From Bifidobacterium sp. B4142 (GTDB lineage Bacteria; Actinomycetota; Actinomycetes; Actinomycetales; Bifidobacteriaceae): a stretch of DNA of 64,000 nt. The notes beneath the pieces were generated by a model, which was not told the origin of the DNA, did no database searches, and saw only the letters and a list, made by a program, of their open reading frames with translations. Position 1 is the stretch's first letter. The number at the start of each line of letters is the position of its first letter. Position numbers and translations under genes: made by a program. The stretch lies in assembly GCF_026537325.1 (NCBI RefSeq), contig NZ_JAFNMJ010000001.1, positions 682,001 to 746,000 on the forward strand, in the 5' to 3' direction. This document shows, in pieces, positions 23,418-32,398 of this stretch.

Positions 23418-24905
23418 CTACCGCATGTTCAGGGGTCTGCCATCAGCCTTAAGCAGGGCCTCTCCAATGGCTTCGGAGAACGTGGGATGTGGGTGAATGA
23501 GCCCGGCCGCCCGGTGCAAGGGGATCTGGTTGCCCACCAGCTGCTGGGCTTCAGCGATGTTCTCGGATGCCTGGGGGGAGACCACCTCCAGACCGACCAC
23601 CATCTGCTTCTCCAGATCAGTGGCTTGGCAGGCCGTGATCAGGCTGAGGGTGCCCTGCAGGCCGCTCATGCGCATGCGCGAGTTGGCCATCATGGGGTAG
23701 ATGGTCTCCTTGATCTGGTTCAGCGATGGATCGTCCTCGGCCTCCTGGCGGCTGAAGCCCACAGCTGCTGCCTGGGGGGAGGAGAAGACCACGCGGGGAA
23801 TGGTGGCCTCGTTGACCGGTTCAGGATCCAGGCCAGAGGCGGCATCGGCCAGGGTTATGCCCTGCTGGAAGGCCCTGTGGGCCAGATGGTGACCTGGGGT
23901 GATGTCACCCAGGGCCCAGACACGGTCACGGCTGGTGCGCCCCTGGGAGTCAGTCAGAACCTGGCCATGCTCGTCCAGGTCGATGCCCAGCTCTTTCATA
24001 TGCTTAGGGTTGGTATTGGGATCTCTGCCGATGGCCACCAGGACCAGATCAGTCTCGATCGCTCCCGCATGGCCCTTGTCGTCGGACGGCTGGTAGTCGA
24101 CCTGAATGCCCCCGTCTGCGGGCAGACGGTGCCCTCCCGAGCAGCGGGCATGGGTGATGATCTGAATCCCCTGACGCTCCAGTTCCCGGGTCATGATCTG
24201 GCCTGTTCGCCGACCCCAGTGGGAGAGCACCCGGTCATGTCTGATCATCAGGGTCACCTGGCAGCCGGCTTGGTTCCAGATAGTGGCGAATTCCAGGGCC
24301 ACCGCACCTGAACCGATAATCAGCGCCCGGTGGGGGAAGGGCTTGAGTGCTAGAGCCCGGTCGGTGTCGATGACAAGATCATCGAAAGGGAGTTCTTCCA
24401 GGGCTCTGGCATGAGACCCAGTGGCCAGGATCGTGTCGCAGGTAGTCAGACGGGTTCGATTGCCGTCAGCAGCGGCCACCTCCACCAGGCCGTCACCGAC
24501 AATGGTGCCGTGGCCGTGCACCACGGTGATGCCACGCTGCTTGAGCAGGTTTGACAGACCGCCGGTCATGGCATCGACCATCCGGTCCTGATAGTCCTGA
24601 AGCTTCTGATAATCGATGTTGGCCGACTCGATATTGATCCCCATGGCTGCCCCAAGGCTAGCCTGTTCCAGAACCTGGGTGGCTGTCAGCAGGGCCTTGG
24701 TAGGGATGCATCCGCGGTTCAGGCAGACGCCGCCAACGACAGGGTCTTGCTCAACCAAGGCCACACGTCCGCCCAGCTCTGCCGTGCGAAGGGCCGTGGC
24801 ATAGCCGCCTGGGCCGGATCCGATGATGATGGTGTCGTACTGGCGGCTGTCGGCATCCCATGGGTCAAGAGACTTTGTAGCGGGTTGGTTGATCGATTGC
24901 TGCAT
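23418..24905 (-). CDS. lpdA: Dihydrolipoyl dehydrogenase-like flavoprotein
   Basis: Class I pyridine nucleotide-disulfide oxidoreductase, 495 residues. FAD motif DTIIIGSGPGGYATALRTA, redox pair GGVCLNRGCIPTK (Cys-X4-Cys), NAD motif ALIIGSGAVALEFATIW and the C-terminal dimerisation domain with HPHPTFSEAI, which supplies the catalytic His of LpdA proteins. It should reoxidise dihydrolipoamide, yet no E1/E2 subunits are nearby and most bifidobacteria lack pyruvate and oxoglutarate dehydrogenases. It might instead serve a glycine cleavage system, or act as a quinone or thiol reductase. The start is ATG 24905. The frame is open further upstream but that extension overlaps a hairpin and does not resemble the family. 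Confidence 0.88.
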   Translation of the reverse strand: MQQSINQPATKSLDPWDADSRQYDTIIIGSGPGGYATALRTAELGGRVALVEQDPVVGGVCLNRGCIPTKALLTATQVLEQASLGAAMGINIESANIDYQKLQDYQDRMVDAMTGGLSNLLKQRGITVVHGHGTIVGDGLVEVAAADGNRTRLTTCDTILATGSHARALEELPFDDLVIDTDRALALKPFPHRALIIGSGAVALEFATIWNQAGCQVTLMIRHDRVLSHWGRRTGQIMTRELERQGIQIITHARCSGGHRLPADGGIQVDYQPSDDKGHAGAIETDLVLVAIGRDPNTNPKHMKELGIDLDEHGQVLTDSQGRTSRDRVWALGDITPGHHLAHRAFQQGITLADAASGLDPEPVNEATIPRVVFSSPQAAAVGFSRQEAEDDPSLNQIKETIYPMMANSRMRMSGLQGTLSLITACQATDLEKQMVVGLEVVSPQASENIAEAQQLVGNQIPLHRAAGLIHPHPTFSEAIGEALLKADGRPLNMR

Positions 24906-24975
24906 AACAATACATGCTAGCCGTACCGGCTGGGAGAATGAAGACCATTGGCATAATGCGGAGTGAATACGGAGA

Positions 24976-25004
24976 CCGCCCGGAACCCTAGGGGCACCGG
25001 GCGG
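24976..25004 (-). terminator. GC-rich hairpin after the DUF3043 gene
   Basis: CCGCCCGG (24976-24983) pairs with CCGGGCGG (24997-25004). It lies 42 bp beyond the DUF3043 stop and before the lpd start on the minus strand, a terminator or processing hairpin position. No strong U-run follows. Confidence 0.45.
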
Positions 25005-25045
25005 GTTAACCGACCCGCCGGCCGGCGTGCAAGGACGATTGCTCG

Positions 25046-25672
25046 TCAGTCGGGCCAGTGCCCCCGCTTGCTCTGCTTGGGCTTGGGAACCCGCCAGCGC
25101 CGGACCATCATGGCCCGTTGCCAGGCGTAGGAGGCCGATCGTGAACCCTTGGCCACCGAGCGTTCGCCGAACTTGCCGATCAGCAGGCCCTTGAGCTTGC
25201 GCCACATCAGCCAGGTGTCGATCAGGGCCACGATCAGGTAGCCATAGAGAAGGACGGTCACCACCATGGTGAAGGCAGCATAATGCTGCGGACCCACGAA
25301 CATGCCCATCAGGGTGGCCACGAACATAAGAATGATGGCCGGGAAGATCCATTCCAGCAGATTGAAGCGGGCATCCACATAGTCGCGGATGTAGATTCTC
25401 CAAGGCAGGCGCTCCGATTTGGGCATGTGGTTGATATCGCCGGTCCTCATGGCCTCGTACTGAGCATCCTCACGGGCTCGGATCCGGGCCTTGGCAGCCT
25501 TGCGCGAGGCCTTGCGGTCCTTGGGGACCAGCGGGCGCAGGTTCCTGGCCTCGGCCTGCTTGCGCTTGGGCGTAGGCCGTCCCTTGCCCCGTGCCTCTTC
25601 AGCGGAGGCCGTCTGGTCCGCCTCCGCCTCTTTGTCCCGTCGATCCTTGCGTGAGAAGGGGTTCCATGTCAT
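25046..25672 (-). CDS. DUF3043 membrane protein
   Basis: Actinobacterial membrane protein of 208 residues. A highly charged N-terminal half (FSRKDRRDKEAEADQ and KRKQAEARNLRPLVPKDRKA) is followed by RLPWRIYIRDYVDARFNLLEW, the family hallmark, then two membrane helices (about residues 113-133 and 137-155) and a basic tail. DUF3043 proteins are widespread in actinobacteria with no proven function. It reads divergently from the M20 peptidase. Confidence 0.82.
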   Translation of the reverse strand: MTWNPFSRKDRRDKEAEADQTASAEEARGKGRPTPKRKQAEARNLRPLVPKDRKASRKAAKARIRAREDAQYEAMRTGDINHMPKSERLPWRIYIRDYVDARFNLLEWIFPAIILMFVATLMGMFVGPQHYAAFTMVVTVLLYGYLIVALIDTWLMWRKLKGLLIGKFGERSVAKGSRSASYAWQRAMMVRRWRVPKPKQSKRGHWPD

Positions 25673-25735
25673 GCGAACAGGTTACGGTGACGCCTAGACT
25701 CGCAAGCATTGATTCACAAGCAATTATAGGAGGTA

Positions 25736-27115
25736 ATGATGGCGGAACTGGGCCTGGAGACGATCCGTACCCGTGTGCAAGACGATAGGAGCCGGATCGT
25801 CGATCTGCTCAAGGACAAGATCGCCCTGGCTTCGGTTTCGGCCAAGGGGATTACCGGGGATCACATGCGGCGATCAGCCGACTATGTGGCCGGGCAACTG
25901 CGGCAGGTGGGTGTAGATGCCCGTGTGGTCCAGGCCACCAATCCTGACGGGACCCCTGGTGCTTTCGAGGTCATCGGATCCCGGCAGGTGGACGACAAGG
26001 CCCCGACCGTTCTGCTCTATGCCCATCACGACGTGCAGCCGGTGCCCGACCCCTCCCAGTGGACAACCGATCCCTTTACCGGTGTGGAGAAGGAGGGACG
26101 GCTCTACGGACGCGGATCGGCCGACGACGGTGGCGGCATCGCCATCCACTCGGGTGCCCTGCATGCCCTGGGCAAGGACCTGCACGTCAACGTCAAGGTC
26201 TTCATCGAAGGCGAGGAGGAGATGGGCTCGCGCAGTTTCATCCCCTTCCTCCAAGCTCATCGGGACGACTTCGCCTCGGACCTGATCATCGTGGCCGACT
26301 CGGGCAACTGGTCGGCGGACACCCCCAGCCTGACCACCTCACTAAGAGGGAATGCGGACCTGGATGTCACGGTCACAGCCTTGGAGCACCCGGTCCATTC
26401 CGGGCAGTTCGGCGGGCCCATCCTGGATGCTAACACCCTGGCTGCCATGCTGATCTCCTCCATGTATGACGACCATGGGGAACTTGCCGTGCCCGGCCTG
26501 GAGGGTGGACAGCCCGTCGGCGGCCTGCAGCGTGACCTGGATCAGGCTCAGCTGCGTGCGGATGCCGGCGTGGTGGACTCCTACCGGCTGGCCGGAACCG
26601 ACTCCCTGGCCTCCAGGCTCTGGACCAAGCCTGCGGCGGCTGTGATCGGCTTCGATGCCCATCCGGTGGAGGGCTCCTTCAACGTGCTGGCCGACAAGAC
26701 CCGCTTCCGCATTTCGCTGCGGACTGCGCCCACCCAACGGCCTGAGCAGGCCGCGCAGGCTCTGGCTGATTTCCTGGTCGCCCATGCCCCTCATGGGGCC
26801 AAAGTGGAGGTCACCCCCAGCGACATGGGCATGGGATGGGCCATGGACGCCGATAGCCCGGTGGTCCGGCAGGCCGAGGAGGCCATGCGGCAGGCCTTCG
26901 GACGCGACCCGGTCAACAAGGGCGAGGGCGGATCCATCCCCTTCATCCCCGAACTCAAGCGCCTCTTCCCTGAGGCCCAGGTCCTGGTGACCGGCCCCGA
27001 GGATCCCCAGTCCAACGCGCACAGTCCGAACGAGTCCATTTCCCTGCAGGGGCTGGTCGACAACATCATCACCGAGGCCCTCCTGCTGGATTCCCTTGAC
27101 CATCGTATGTTCTAG
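25736..27115 (+). CDS. M20 family metallopeptidase (dipeptidase)
   Basis: Zinc-dependent dipeptidase of 459 residues in the cytoplasm. The metal motifs are visible: LLYAHHDVQP (first His and catalytic Asp), YGRGSADDGGGIA (bridging Asp), IEGEEEMGS (general-base Glu and ligand Glu), and the C-terminal DPQSNAHSPNESI holding the last His ligand. A dimerisation lid domain lies between. It resembles ArgE/DapE/CPG2-type dipeptidases and most likely hydrolyses small peptides. AGGAGG at 25728-25733 precedes ATG 25736; ATG 25739 is the adjacent alternative. Confidence 0.88.
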   Translation: MMAELGLETIRTRVQDDRSRIVDLLKDKIALASVSAKGITGDHMRRSADYVAGQLRQVGVDARVVQATNPDGTPGAFEVIGSRQVDDKAPTVLLYAHHDVQPVPDPSQWTTDPFTGVEKEGRLYGRGSADDGGGIAIHSGALHALGKDLHVNVKVFIEGEEEMGSRSFIPFLQAHRDDFASDLIIVADSGNWSADTPSLTTSLRGNADLDVTVTALEHPVHSGQFGGPILDANTLAAMLISSMYDDHGELAVPGLEGGQPVGGLQRDLDQAQLRADAGVVDSYRLAGTDSLASRLWTKPAAAVIGFDAHPVEGSFNVLADKTRFRISLRTAPTQRPEQAAQALADFLVAHAPHGAKVEVTPSDMGMGWAMDADSPVVRQAEEAMRQAFGRDPVNKGEGGSIPFIPELKRLFPEAQVLVTGPEDPQSNAHSPNESISLQGLVDNIITEALLLDSLDHRMF

Positions 27116-27123
27116 AATGCCAG

Positions 27124-27222
27124 GTGACACGGGGGCCGTATGCTCAAGGGCGTGCGGCTGAGAGGAGGCTCAGCCTCAACCGGACGAACGTTTACCGGGT
27201 AATGCCGGCGCACGGATGTCAC
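27124..27222 (+). promoter_or_regulatory. TPP (thi-box) riboswitch
   Basis: P1 is closed by GTGACA (27124-27129) and TGTCAC (27217-27222). The conserved CTGAGA is at 27158-27163 and the pyrophosphate-side CCGGGTAATGCCGGCG at 27195-27210. These are the defining elements of the thiamine pyrophosphate aptamer. A GC hairpin (27245-27249 with 27259-27263) lies right before the Shine-Dalgarno of ykoE, so control is probably at translation initiation. The downstream genes encode a thiamine-precursor ECF transporter, which fits the ligand. Confidence 0.9.
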
Positions 27223-27283
27223 TGGACCCGTGCCTGAACGGGATGGCGCTCATAGGGGGCGCCCCGAGGAAAGGCACAAGATC

Positions 27284-27958
27284 ATGACTGATGGTCATTT
27301 CATGAACAATACTGTTTCCGGACCGGAGTCGGAGTCTGACAAGACTCCCTCCCAAGTCAGGATCCCCTCCAGACGGTGGAGGGTGGTGGATATCGCTGTT
27401 GCCTCGGTCATCGGGGTGGCTTCCGCCGTCATCTACTGGGTGGTCGCCATGGTGACTACCATTCCCTGGTCCTTCTTGGACGGGGTTGTGCCTGGTCTGG
27501 GCGGTATTCTCAACGGCCTCTACCTGTTCGCCGGGCCCTTGGCATTGGTCATCGTACGCAAGCCAGGTGCAGCGGTCTATGCCGAGCTGGTCGCCGCCAT
27601 CCTGGAGTCGCTGCTGGGCAGCCTTTGGGTGCCTGTGGAGACCATACTGATCGGTCTGCTTCAGGGCTTCATGGCCGAACTGGTCTTCATGCTGCTGCGC
27701 TACCGGCGTTGGAACATGTCCACGGTGGCACTGTCGGGCGCTGCCGCTGGTTTCGGCTGCTGGCTGTATTCCTTCTGCACGCACCTACAGGCCATCAACC
27801 TGACCGGCCCCTATGGGGTGATCTATCTGATAGCCACCCTGATTTCGGGCGCGCTGATCGCCGGAGTTCTGGTTTGGTACCTCTATAAGGCCATTGCCGC
27901 CACCGGGGCTCTGGACCGTTTCGCCTCCGGCCGCGATATTCGGACGGCCGGGAAGTAG
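27284..27958 (+). CDS. ykoE: ECF transporter S component, YkoE family (thiamine precursor)
   Basis: Substrate-binding membrane subunit of an energy-coupling factor transporter, 224 residues. After a hydrophilic N-terminus (about 40 residues) there are five to six membrane helices (IAVASVIGVASAVIYWVV, GILNGLYLFAGPLALVI, and others). PGAAVYAELVAAILESLLGS is the YkoE-type motif. YkoE proteins take up hydroxymethylpyrimidine or thiamine, and the TPP riboswitch just upstream supports this. ATG 27284 is chosen because GAGGAAAGG lies 9 bases before it, although the frame is open to 27230. The ATPase/T-component gene follows within 11 bp. Confidence 0.9.
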   Translation: MTDGHFMNNTVSGPESESDKTPSQVRIPSRRWRVVDIAVASVIGVASAVIYWVVAMVTTIPWSFLDGVVPGLGGILNGLYLFAGPLALVIVRKPGAAVYAELVAAILESLLGSLWVPVETILIGLLQGFMAELVFMLLRYRRWNMSTVALSGAAAGFGCWLYSFCTHLQAINLTGPYGVIYLIATLISGALIAGVLVWYLYKAIAATGALDRFASGRDIRTAGK

Positions 27959-27968
27959 AGGTCTGGGC

Positions 27969-30458
27969 GTGTACCAGAGCATCCAGGACAATCCCTACCA
28001 ACCCGCGGCCTTGGAACTGCGCGGTTGGGGGTACCGCCATGCCTATCGGAACCACTTTGCTGTCAGGGATCTTTCCCTGAGTATTCCTGCGGGTCAGCGG
28101 GTGCTTCTGCTGGGAGCCTCCGGCATTGGCAAATCGACCATCCTTGAGGGTGTGGCCGGGCTGCTGGGCGATCATGCCCCGCAGAGCGGTCAGGACCAGG
28201 TCGAGGATGACGAAGGCGGGGTGACCCAGGGTCAGGTCCTCATCGACGGCAATCCCGCCGTATCCAGCCGTGGGCGTGTGGGTCTGGTCCTGCAGGATCC
28301 GGATGCTCAGGCCATCTTTCAGCGGCTGGGTGACAATGTGGCCTTCGGGCCGGAGAACATGGGGTTGCCCCGCGAGGAGATCTGGCCACGGGTGCGGAAG
28401 GCCATGGCCGAGGTGGGTCTGGCTGACCTGCAGCTGACCCGATCCACCATGCATTTGAGCGGAGGGCAGATGCAGCGTCTGGCCCTGGCCGGCGCTCTGG
28501 CCATGCAGCCTGGGTTGCTTCTGCTGGATGAGCCAACGGCCAACCTGGACCCGGTCGGTGTCAAGCAAATTGTCGGTGCCGTCAGGAAGGTCTTGGATCG
28601 GCAAGGCTCCACCATGGTTCTGGTCGAGCACCGGGCAGGGCCTTGGATGGATATGATCGACAGGGTCATCGTGCTCGGGCTGGGCGAGGTTGAAGACAGC
28701 GTCGGTGGATCGGGTGTTGCAGCCTATCGCAAGACAGTGATCATGGCCGACGGCAGCCCCCAGGAGGTCTTCACTGATCCTGGATTGGATCTGGCCTCCC
28801 TGGGCATCTGGGTTCCTGAGGCCTATAGGAGTGCCAAGGATTCGCTCCCTGAGCTTGGACGTGCTCGGTCTGGGCAATCCGGCCACGGTCATGATGGTCA
28901 TCAAGTCTTGTTGACCGCCCGGGATCTGGCGGTTGGTCGTCAGGGCAAGGCAGTGGCCGAGCACATCGATCTGGAATTCAGGGCCGGGCAGGTCACTGCC
29001 CTGGTCGGAGCCAACGGAGCCGGCAAGTCCACGCTGGCCATGACCCTGGCTGGTTTGCTGGAGCCCGTGGCCGGTTCGGTGCTTGCCCATGCCCATCTGC
29101 TTCGAGGACCCCAGGGGCAGACGCCTACCGAGCCGGAGCCTATTCGATGGACCTCTTCCCAGCTGGCCGCGCGTATCGCCTATGTCTTTCAGAATCCCGA
29201 GCACCAGTTTGCCCGGGGCACGGTCCTGGAAGAGGTCAAGCTGGCCCCCATTCGCACCGGCATGACCGAGGACCAGGCCCAGGCCCGCACCCTGGAGCTG
29301 CTGGGTCGCTTCAGTCTGAGACAGTACGCCCGCGCCAACCCTTACACGCTCTCCGGTGGCGAGAAGCGGCGGCTCACTGTGGCCTCGGCCCTGGCCGCTG
29401 CACCACAGATGCTGATTCTTGACGAGCCCACCTTCGGCCAGGACAGGAACACCTGGGTCAGCATGGCCCAGCTGATTGCAGACCTGCGCGACCAGGGAGC
29501 CTGCATCATTCTGGTCACCCATGACCGGGAACTGGTTCAGACCCTGGATGCCCGCCTGGTGGAAATGACGCCTCCGGGAGCCCAGAAGGCCGTCTGGCCT
29601 GCAGTCGAGTCAGATATGCAGGCTCGCCACAAGACTGTTACGGCCAGACTGACCGTCACGCCCATGGATCAGCGGGACGAACCTGTCAAGCCAGCCAGCC
29701 GATCGCCATACATAGCCTCTATCAATCCAGCCTTTCGTCTGATCGGGGCCTTTCTGGCGGCTCTGCCCCTGCTGATCAGCCTGGACCCGGTTTCGGCCAC
29801 GACGGCCCTGATCCTGGAGTTCCTGCTGCTGGGCGCGGCAGGCTTCACGCCCCTGCGCGTGGTCAGGTCTACCTGGCCTATCTTCCTGGGGGCACCGGGT
29901 TCGGCCCTGGCAATCATCCTCTATGGCAAGAGCGGCGGCGCCACCTTCTGGCAGTGGGGAATGATCCACATCACCCAGCGGTCGCTGGACCTGGCCCTGG
30001 CTACTGCGTTGCGAATCCTGGCCATCGGGATCCCCGCCATCATCACCGTGCTGGGAATAGACGCCACCGACCTGGCCGATGCCTTCAGCCAGGTGCTCCA
30101 CCTGCCTGATCGCTTCGTCTACGGCGGGTTGGCCGGCATGCGGCTTTTCACTGTTCTCAAGGACGACTGGTCGGCCCTGACGGCCTCGCGCCGCAGTCGC
30201 GGACTGGGCGATGAGAATCGTTTCAAGGCTTTCATGCCTCAAGCCTTCGCGCTGCTGGTCCTGTCCATCAGGCGTTCGACGACCTTGGCCACGGCCATGG
30301 AGGCCCGGGGCTTCGGCGGCAGCACTCCACGAACCCATGCCAGGGTTTCCCATGTCAGAACTCGTGATGCGGGCTTCCTGCTCATCTGTCTGGCTGTGCC
30401 CGCAATCTCCCTGACCATGGCTGCGCTGACCGGCTCCATCGCCTTCTTCGGCAACTGA
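27969..30458 (+). CDS. Fused ECF transporter ATPases plus T component (YkoD-YkoC type)
   Basis: One 829-residue protein joins the whole energising module of the thiamine ECF transporter. ATPase 1: Walker A GASGIGKST, signature LSGGQMQRLALAGAL, Walker B LLLLDEPTANLD. ATPase 2 (about residues 310-550): GANGAGKST, LSGGEKRRLTVASAL, MLILDEPTFGQD. The C-terminal ~270 residues are the membrane T component (FRLIGAFLAALPLLISL and further helices) with the coupling motif ASRRSRGLG. In Bacillus subtilis ykoD and ykoC are separate; here they are fused. Start GTG 27969 has AGAGG seven bases upstream. It ends at a convergent terminator shared with sod. Confidence 0.9.
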   Translation: MYQSIQDNPYQPAALELRGWGYRHAYRNHFAVRDLSLSIPAGQRVLLLGASGIGKSTILEGVAGLLGDHAPQSGQDQVEDDEGGVTQGQVLIDGNPAVSSRGRVGLVLQDPDAQAIFQRLGDNVAFGPENMGLPREEIWPRVRKAMAEVGLADLQLTRSTMHLSGGQMQRLALAGALAMQPGLLLLDEPTANLDPVGVKQIVGAVRKVLDRQGSTMVLVEHRAGPWMDMIDRVIVLGLGEVEDSVGGSGVAAYRKTVIMADGSPQEVFTDPGLDLASLGIWVPEAYRSAKDSLPELGRARSGQSGHGHDGHQVLLTARDLAVGRQGKAVAEHIDLEFRAGQVTALVGANGAGKSTLAMTLAGLLEPVAGSVLAHAHLLRGPQGQTPTEPEPIRWTSSQLAARIAYVFQNPEHQFARGTVLEEVKLAPIRTGMTEDQAQARTLELLGRFSLRQYARANPYTLSGGEKRRLTVASALAAAPQMLILDEPTFGQDRNTWVSMAQLIADLRDQGACIILVTHDRELVQTLDARLVEMTPPGAQKAVWPAVESDMQARHKTVTARLTVTPMDQRDEPVKPASRSPYIASINPAFRLIGAFLAALPLLISLDPVSATTALILEFLLLGAAGFTPLRVVRSTWPIFLGAPGSALAIILYGKSGGATFWQWGMIHITQRSLDLALATALRILAIGIPAIITVLGIDATDLADAFSQVLHLPDRFVYGGLAGMRLFTVLKDDWSALTASRRSRGLGDENRFKAFMPQAFALLVLSIRRSTTLATAMEARGFGGSTPRTHARVSHVRTRDAGFLLICLAVPAISLTMAALTGSIAFFGN

Positions 30459-30499
30459 TCGTCAGGGGTTTCCGCAGGTCTCAGATATAGAGGAACCCT

Positions 30500-30535
30500 G
30501 GCCCTTTCCACCTCCCGCAGAGAGGGGAAAGGGCC
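30500..30535. terminator. Bidirectional terminator between ECF transporter and sod
   Basis: GGCCCTTTCC (30500-30509) pairs perfectly with GGAAAGGGCC (30526-30535), with partial outer pairing. It lies midway between two convergent stop codons, so it can serve both strands. Confidence 0.65.
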
Positions 30536-30567
30536 AAGGTTTGCCTGTGGTTGGAAGCGCTGGTCTT

Positions 30568-31188
30568 TTACCTGGCCAGAGTGGTGTTGATGTTGCGCAC
30601 CTCGTCGAAGCGCTTGGAGGCATCCTCCCAGTTGACGATGTGCCACCAGGCCTTGACGTAGCTGGCCCGGTCGTTCAGGTACTCCAGGTAGTAGGCGTGC
30701 TCCCAGAGGTCCAGCAGGACCAGCGGGAAGATGGTGACGGGCAGGTTGCCCTGGTGGTCGTACATCTGTAGGGTGACCAGGCGCTCGCCCAGGGTATCCC
30801 AAGCCAGGACGGCCCAGCCGGAGCCCTGGATGCCTGCGCACATGGACTCGAAGTAGGTCTGGAAGCCCTGGAAGGACCCGAACTGGTCTTCGATGGCGGC
30901 CTTAAGTTCGCCAGTAGGCTCCTGGCCGTCGGCCGGGGCCATGTTCTTCCAGAAGATGGAGTGGTTCTTGTGCCCGGCCAGGTTGAAGGCCAGGTTCTTC
31001 TCCAGCAGGTTGGACTGAGCCACGTTGCCGGACTCGGCCGCGTCGTGGATCTGCTCCAGGGCCTTGTTGGCCCCGTTCACATAAGCCTGATGGTGCTTAT
31101 CATGGTGCAGCTCCATGATCTTGCCGGACACGTACGGCTCCAGTGCCGAGTAGTCGTAGGGCAGATCGGGAAGTGTGTATACGGGCAT
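30568..31188 (-). CDS. sodA: Superoxide dismutase, Mn/Fe family
   Basis: Dismutates superoxide to hydrogen peroxide and oxygen. At 206 residues it is a full-length cytoplasmic Mn/Fe-SOD. Metal ligands are visible: H28 (MELHHDKHH), H76 (AGHKNHSIFW), D160 and H164 (DLWEHAYY). The Mn-type gating residue is Gln146 (YDHQGNLP) and Gly72 precedes the second ligand region, so manganese preference is likely. SOD is absent from most bifidobacteria but reported in the bee-gut B. asteroides lineage. The gene is convergent with the thiamine transporter and divergent from the SpoU methyltransferase; its promoter lies in the 220-bp region 31189-31408. Confidence 0.95.
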   Translation of the reverse strand: MPVYTLPDLPYDYSALEPYVSGKIMELHHDKHHQAYVNGANKALEQIHDAAESGNVAQSNLLEKNLAFNLAGHKNHSIFWKNMAPADGQEPTGELKAAIEDQFGSFQGFQTYFESMCAGIQGSGWAVLAWDTLGERLVTLQMYDHQGNLPVTIFPLVLLDLWEHAYYLEYLNDRASYVKAWWHIVNWEDASKRFDEVRNINTTLAR

Positions 31189-31408
31189 ATCGTCTCCTCA
31201 CAATGATTCTGGCCAAGCCAGATGTGCCATGGTCGGTCTGCGCCATACCAGCAATGGACGTGGTCGACCCGACCGGTTCTTTTACCCTAGCCTTTTGTTC
31301 GCCGAGCACAAGGGGCGCAGACCTTTCTTTCAGTGAAATTTCCCACAGATGCGGGCTCATGAAGGTCCGTCAGCCGTGCTCTCGACTGCCGGGGTTAGAG
31401 TTGTGCTC

Positions 31409-32329
31409 ATGCCCTTTGATGAATCCCTTCTCGACAATCCCCGTGCCCAACGAATTCGTCGCTTGGCTGAACTGCAGGATCGGCGGGCCCGGCAGCGTCA
31501 TGGCCGCTTCCTGATAGAGGGGCCGCAGAGCGTGCGCGAGGCGGTCCGCTGGCGTCCCGACCTGCTGACCGACCTCTATATTCAGGTGGATGAATCCTCT
31601 CCTGTAGCCCAGGGCGGCCATCCGCAGCCACTCAACGAGACCGTAGGGGCCATCATGGAGCAGGCTCGAGAGCTGCCTGACTGCTACGGACACTTCGTCT
31701 CGGCCCGGGTCATGCGTGCCATCAGCGGCAATGTCCAGGGAATCCTGGCACAGGCGCGGACTGATGGATTTTTGGCTCAACCGACAGATCTTGAGGATCC
31801 CCAGCACTTGCCGGGGGAGGGGCCCGACCTGGTGGCGGCCTTCTGGCAGATTCGTGATCCAGGCAATGCCGGAACCGTCATTCGCACCGCCGATGCCGCC
31901 GGTTGCCGGGCGGTCATCCTGGTGGACCAGTGCGTGGAACCCACCAATCCCAAGGTTATTCGTTCTACGGCCGGATCGGCCTTTCATATACCCCTGATGA
32001 GCATGGGCACCGAAGACTTCCTGGGCCTGTGCAGACGACAGGGTCGGTCCATGGTGGCCGCGGATGTCTATGGCACGCCGGACAAACCCGTCCGCTCCCT
32101 GACTGATTTGATGGCGAGCGGTGCCCTGGCCAAGCCAGACTCGTCGGGTCAACCCATGGCCCTGCTTTTCGGCAATGAGGCACGTGGACTGCCCAGTGGG
32201 TTGCTGCAGTCCATGGATCAGATCGTTCGCATACCCATATACGGGCGGGCTGAATCACTCAATCTGGCCACCTCGGCGGCGGTGCTGCTTTACGCCATGG
32301 CCATGTCGAGTCGTATTGAAAGAATGTGA
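31409..32329 (+). CDS. SpoU/TrmH family RNA 2'-O-methyltransferase
   Basis: Methylates a ribose 2'-OH in rRNA or tRNA with S-adenosylmethionine. The N-terminal substrate-binding domain (RHGRFLIEGPQSVREAV) is followed by the SPOUT knot with motifs WQIRDPGNAGTVIRTADAAG (motif 1), LLFGNEARGLPSGLL (motif 2) and IPIYGRAESLNLATSAAVLLY (motif 3). ATG 31409 gives 306 residues and begins MPFDESLLDNPRAQRI, the usual N-terminus; the longer frame from 31349 is not supported. It precedes pheS, a synteny common in actinobacteria. Confidence 0.9.
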   Translation: MPFDESLLDNPRAQRIRRLAELQDRRARQRHGRFLIEGPQSVREAVRWRPDLLTDLYIQVDESSPVAQGGHPQPLNETVGAIMEQARELPDCYGHFVSARVMRAISGNVQGILAQARTDGFLAQPTDLEDPQHLPGEGPDLVAAFWQIRDPGNAGTVIRTADAAGCRAVILVDQCVEPTNPKVIRSTAGSAFHIPLMSMGTEDFLGLCRRQGRSMVAADVYGTPDKPVRSLTDLMASGALAKPDSSGQPMALLFGNEARGLPSGLLQSMDQIVRIPIYGRAESLNLATSAAVLLYAMAMSSRIERM

Positions 32330-32398
32330 AGGCGTCAACGACCGGGATTTCCGCTGATTTGCGGCCCGGACACGGCATTGGCAACAGTGGAAAGGTCC

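Noticed and set aside
24906-25403. 166-residue upstream extension of lpd
   Set aside because: It overlaps a terminator hairpin and the DUF3043 gene on the same strand in another frame, with no homology to flavoproteins.
27795-29522. 575-codon minus-strand frame over ykoE and the ECF ATPase gene
   Set aside because: Antisense to two clear genes; no recognisable protein.
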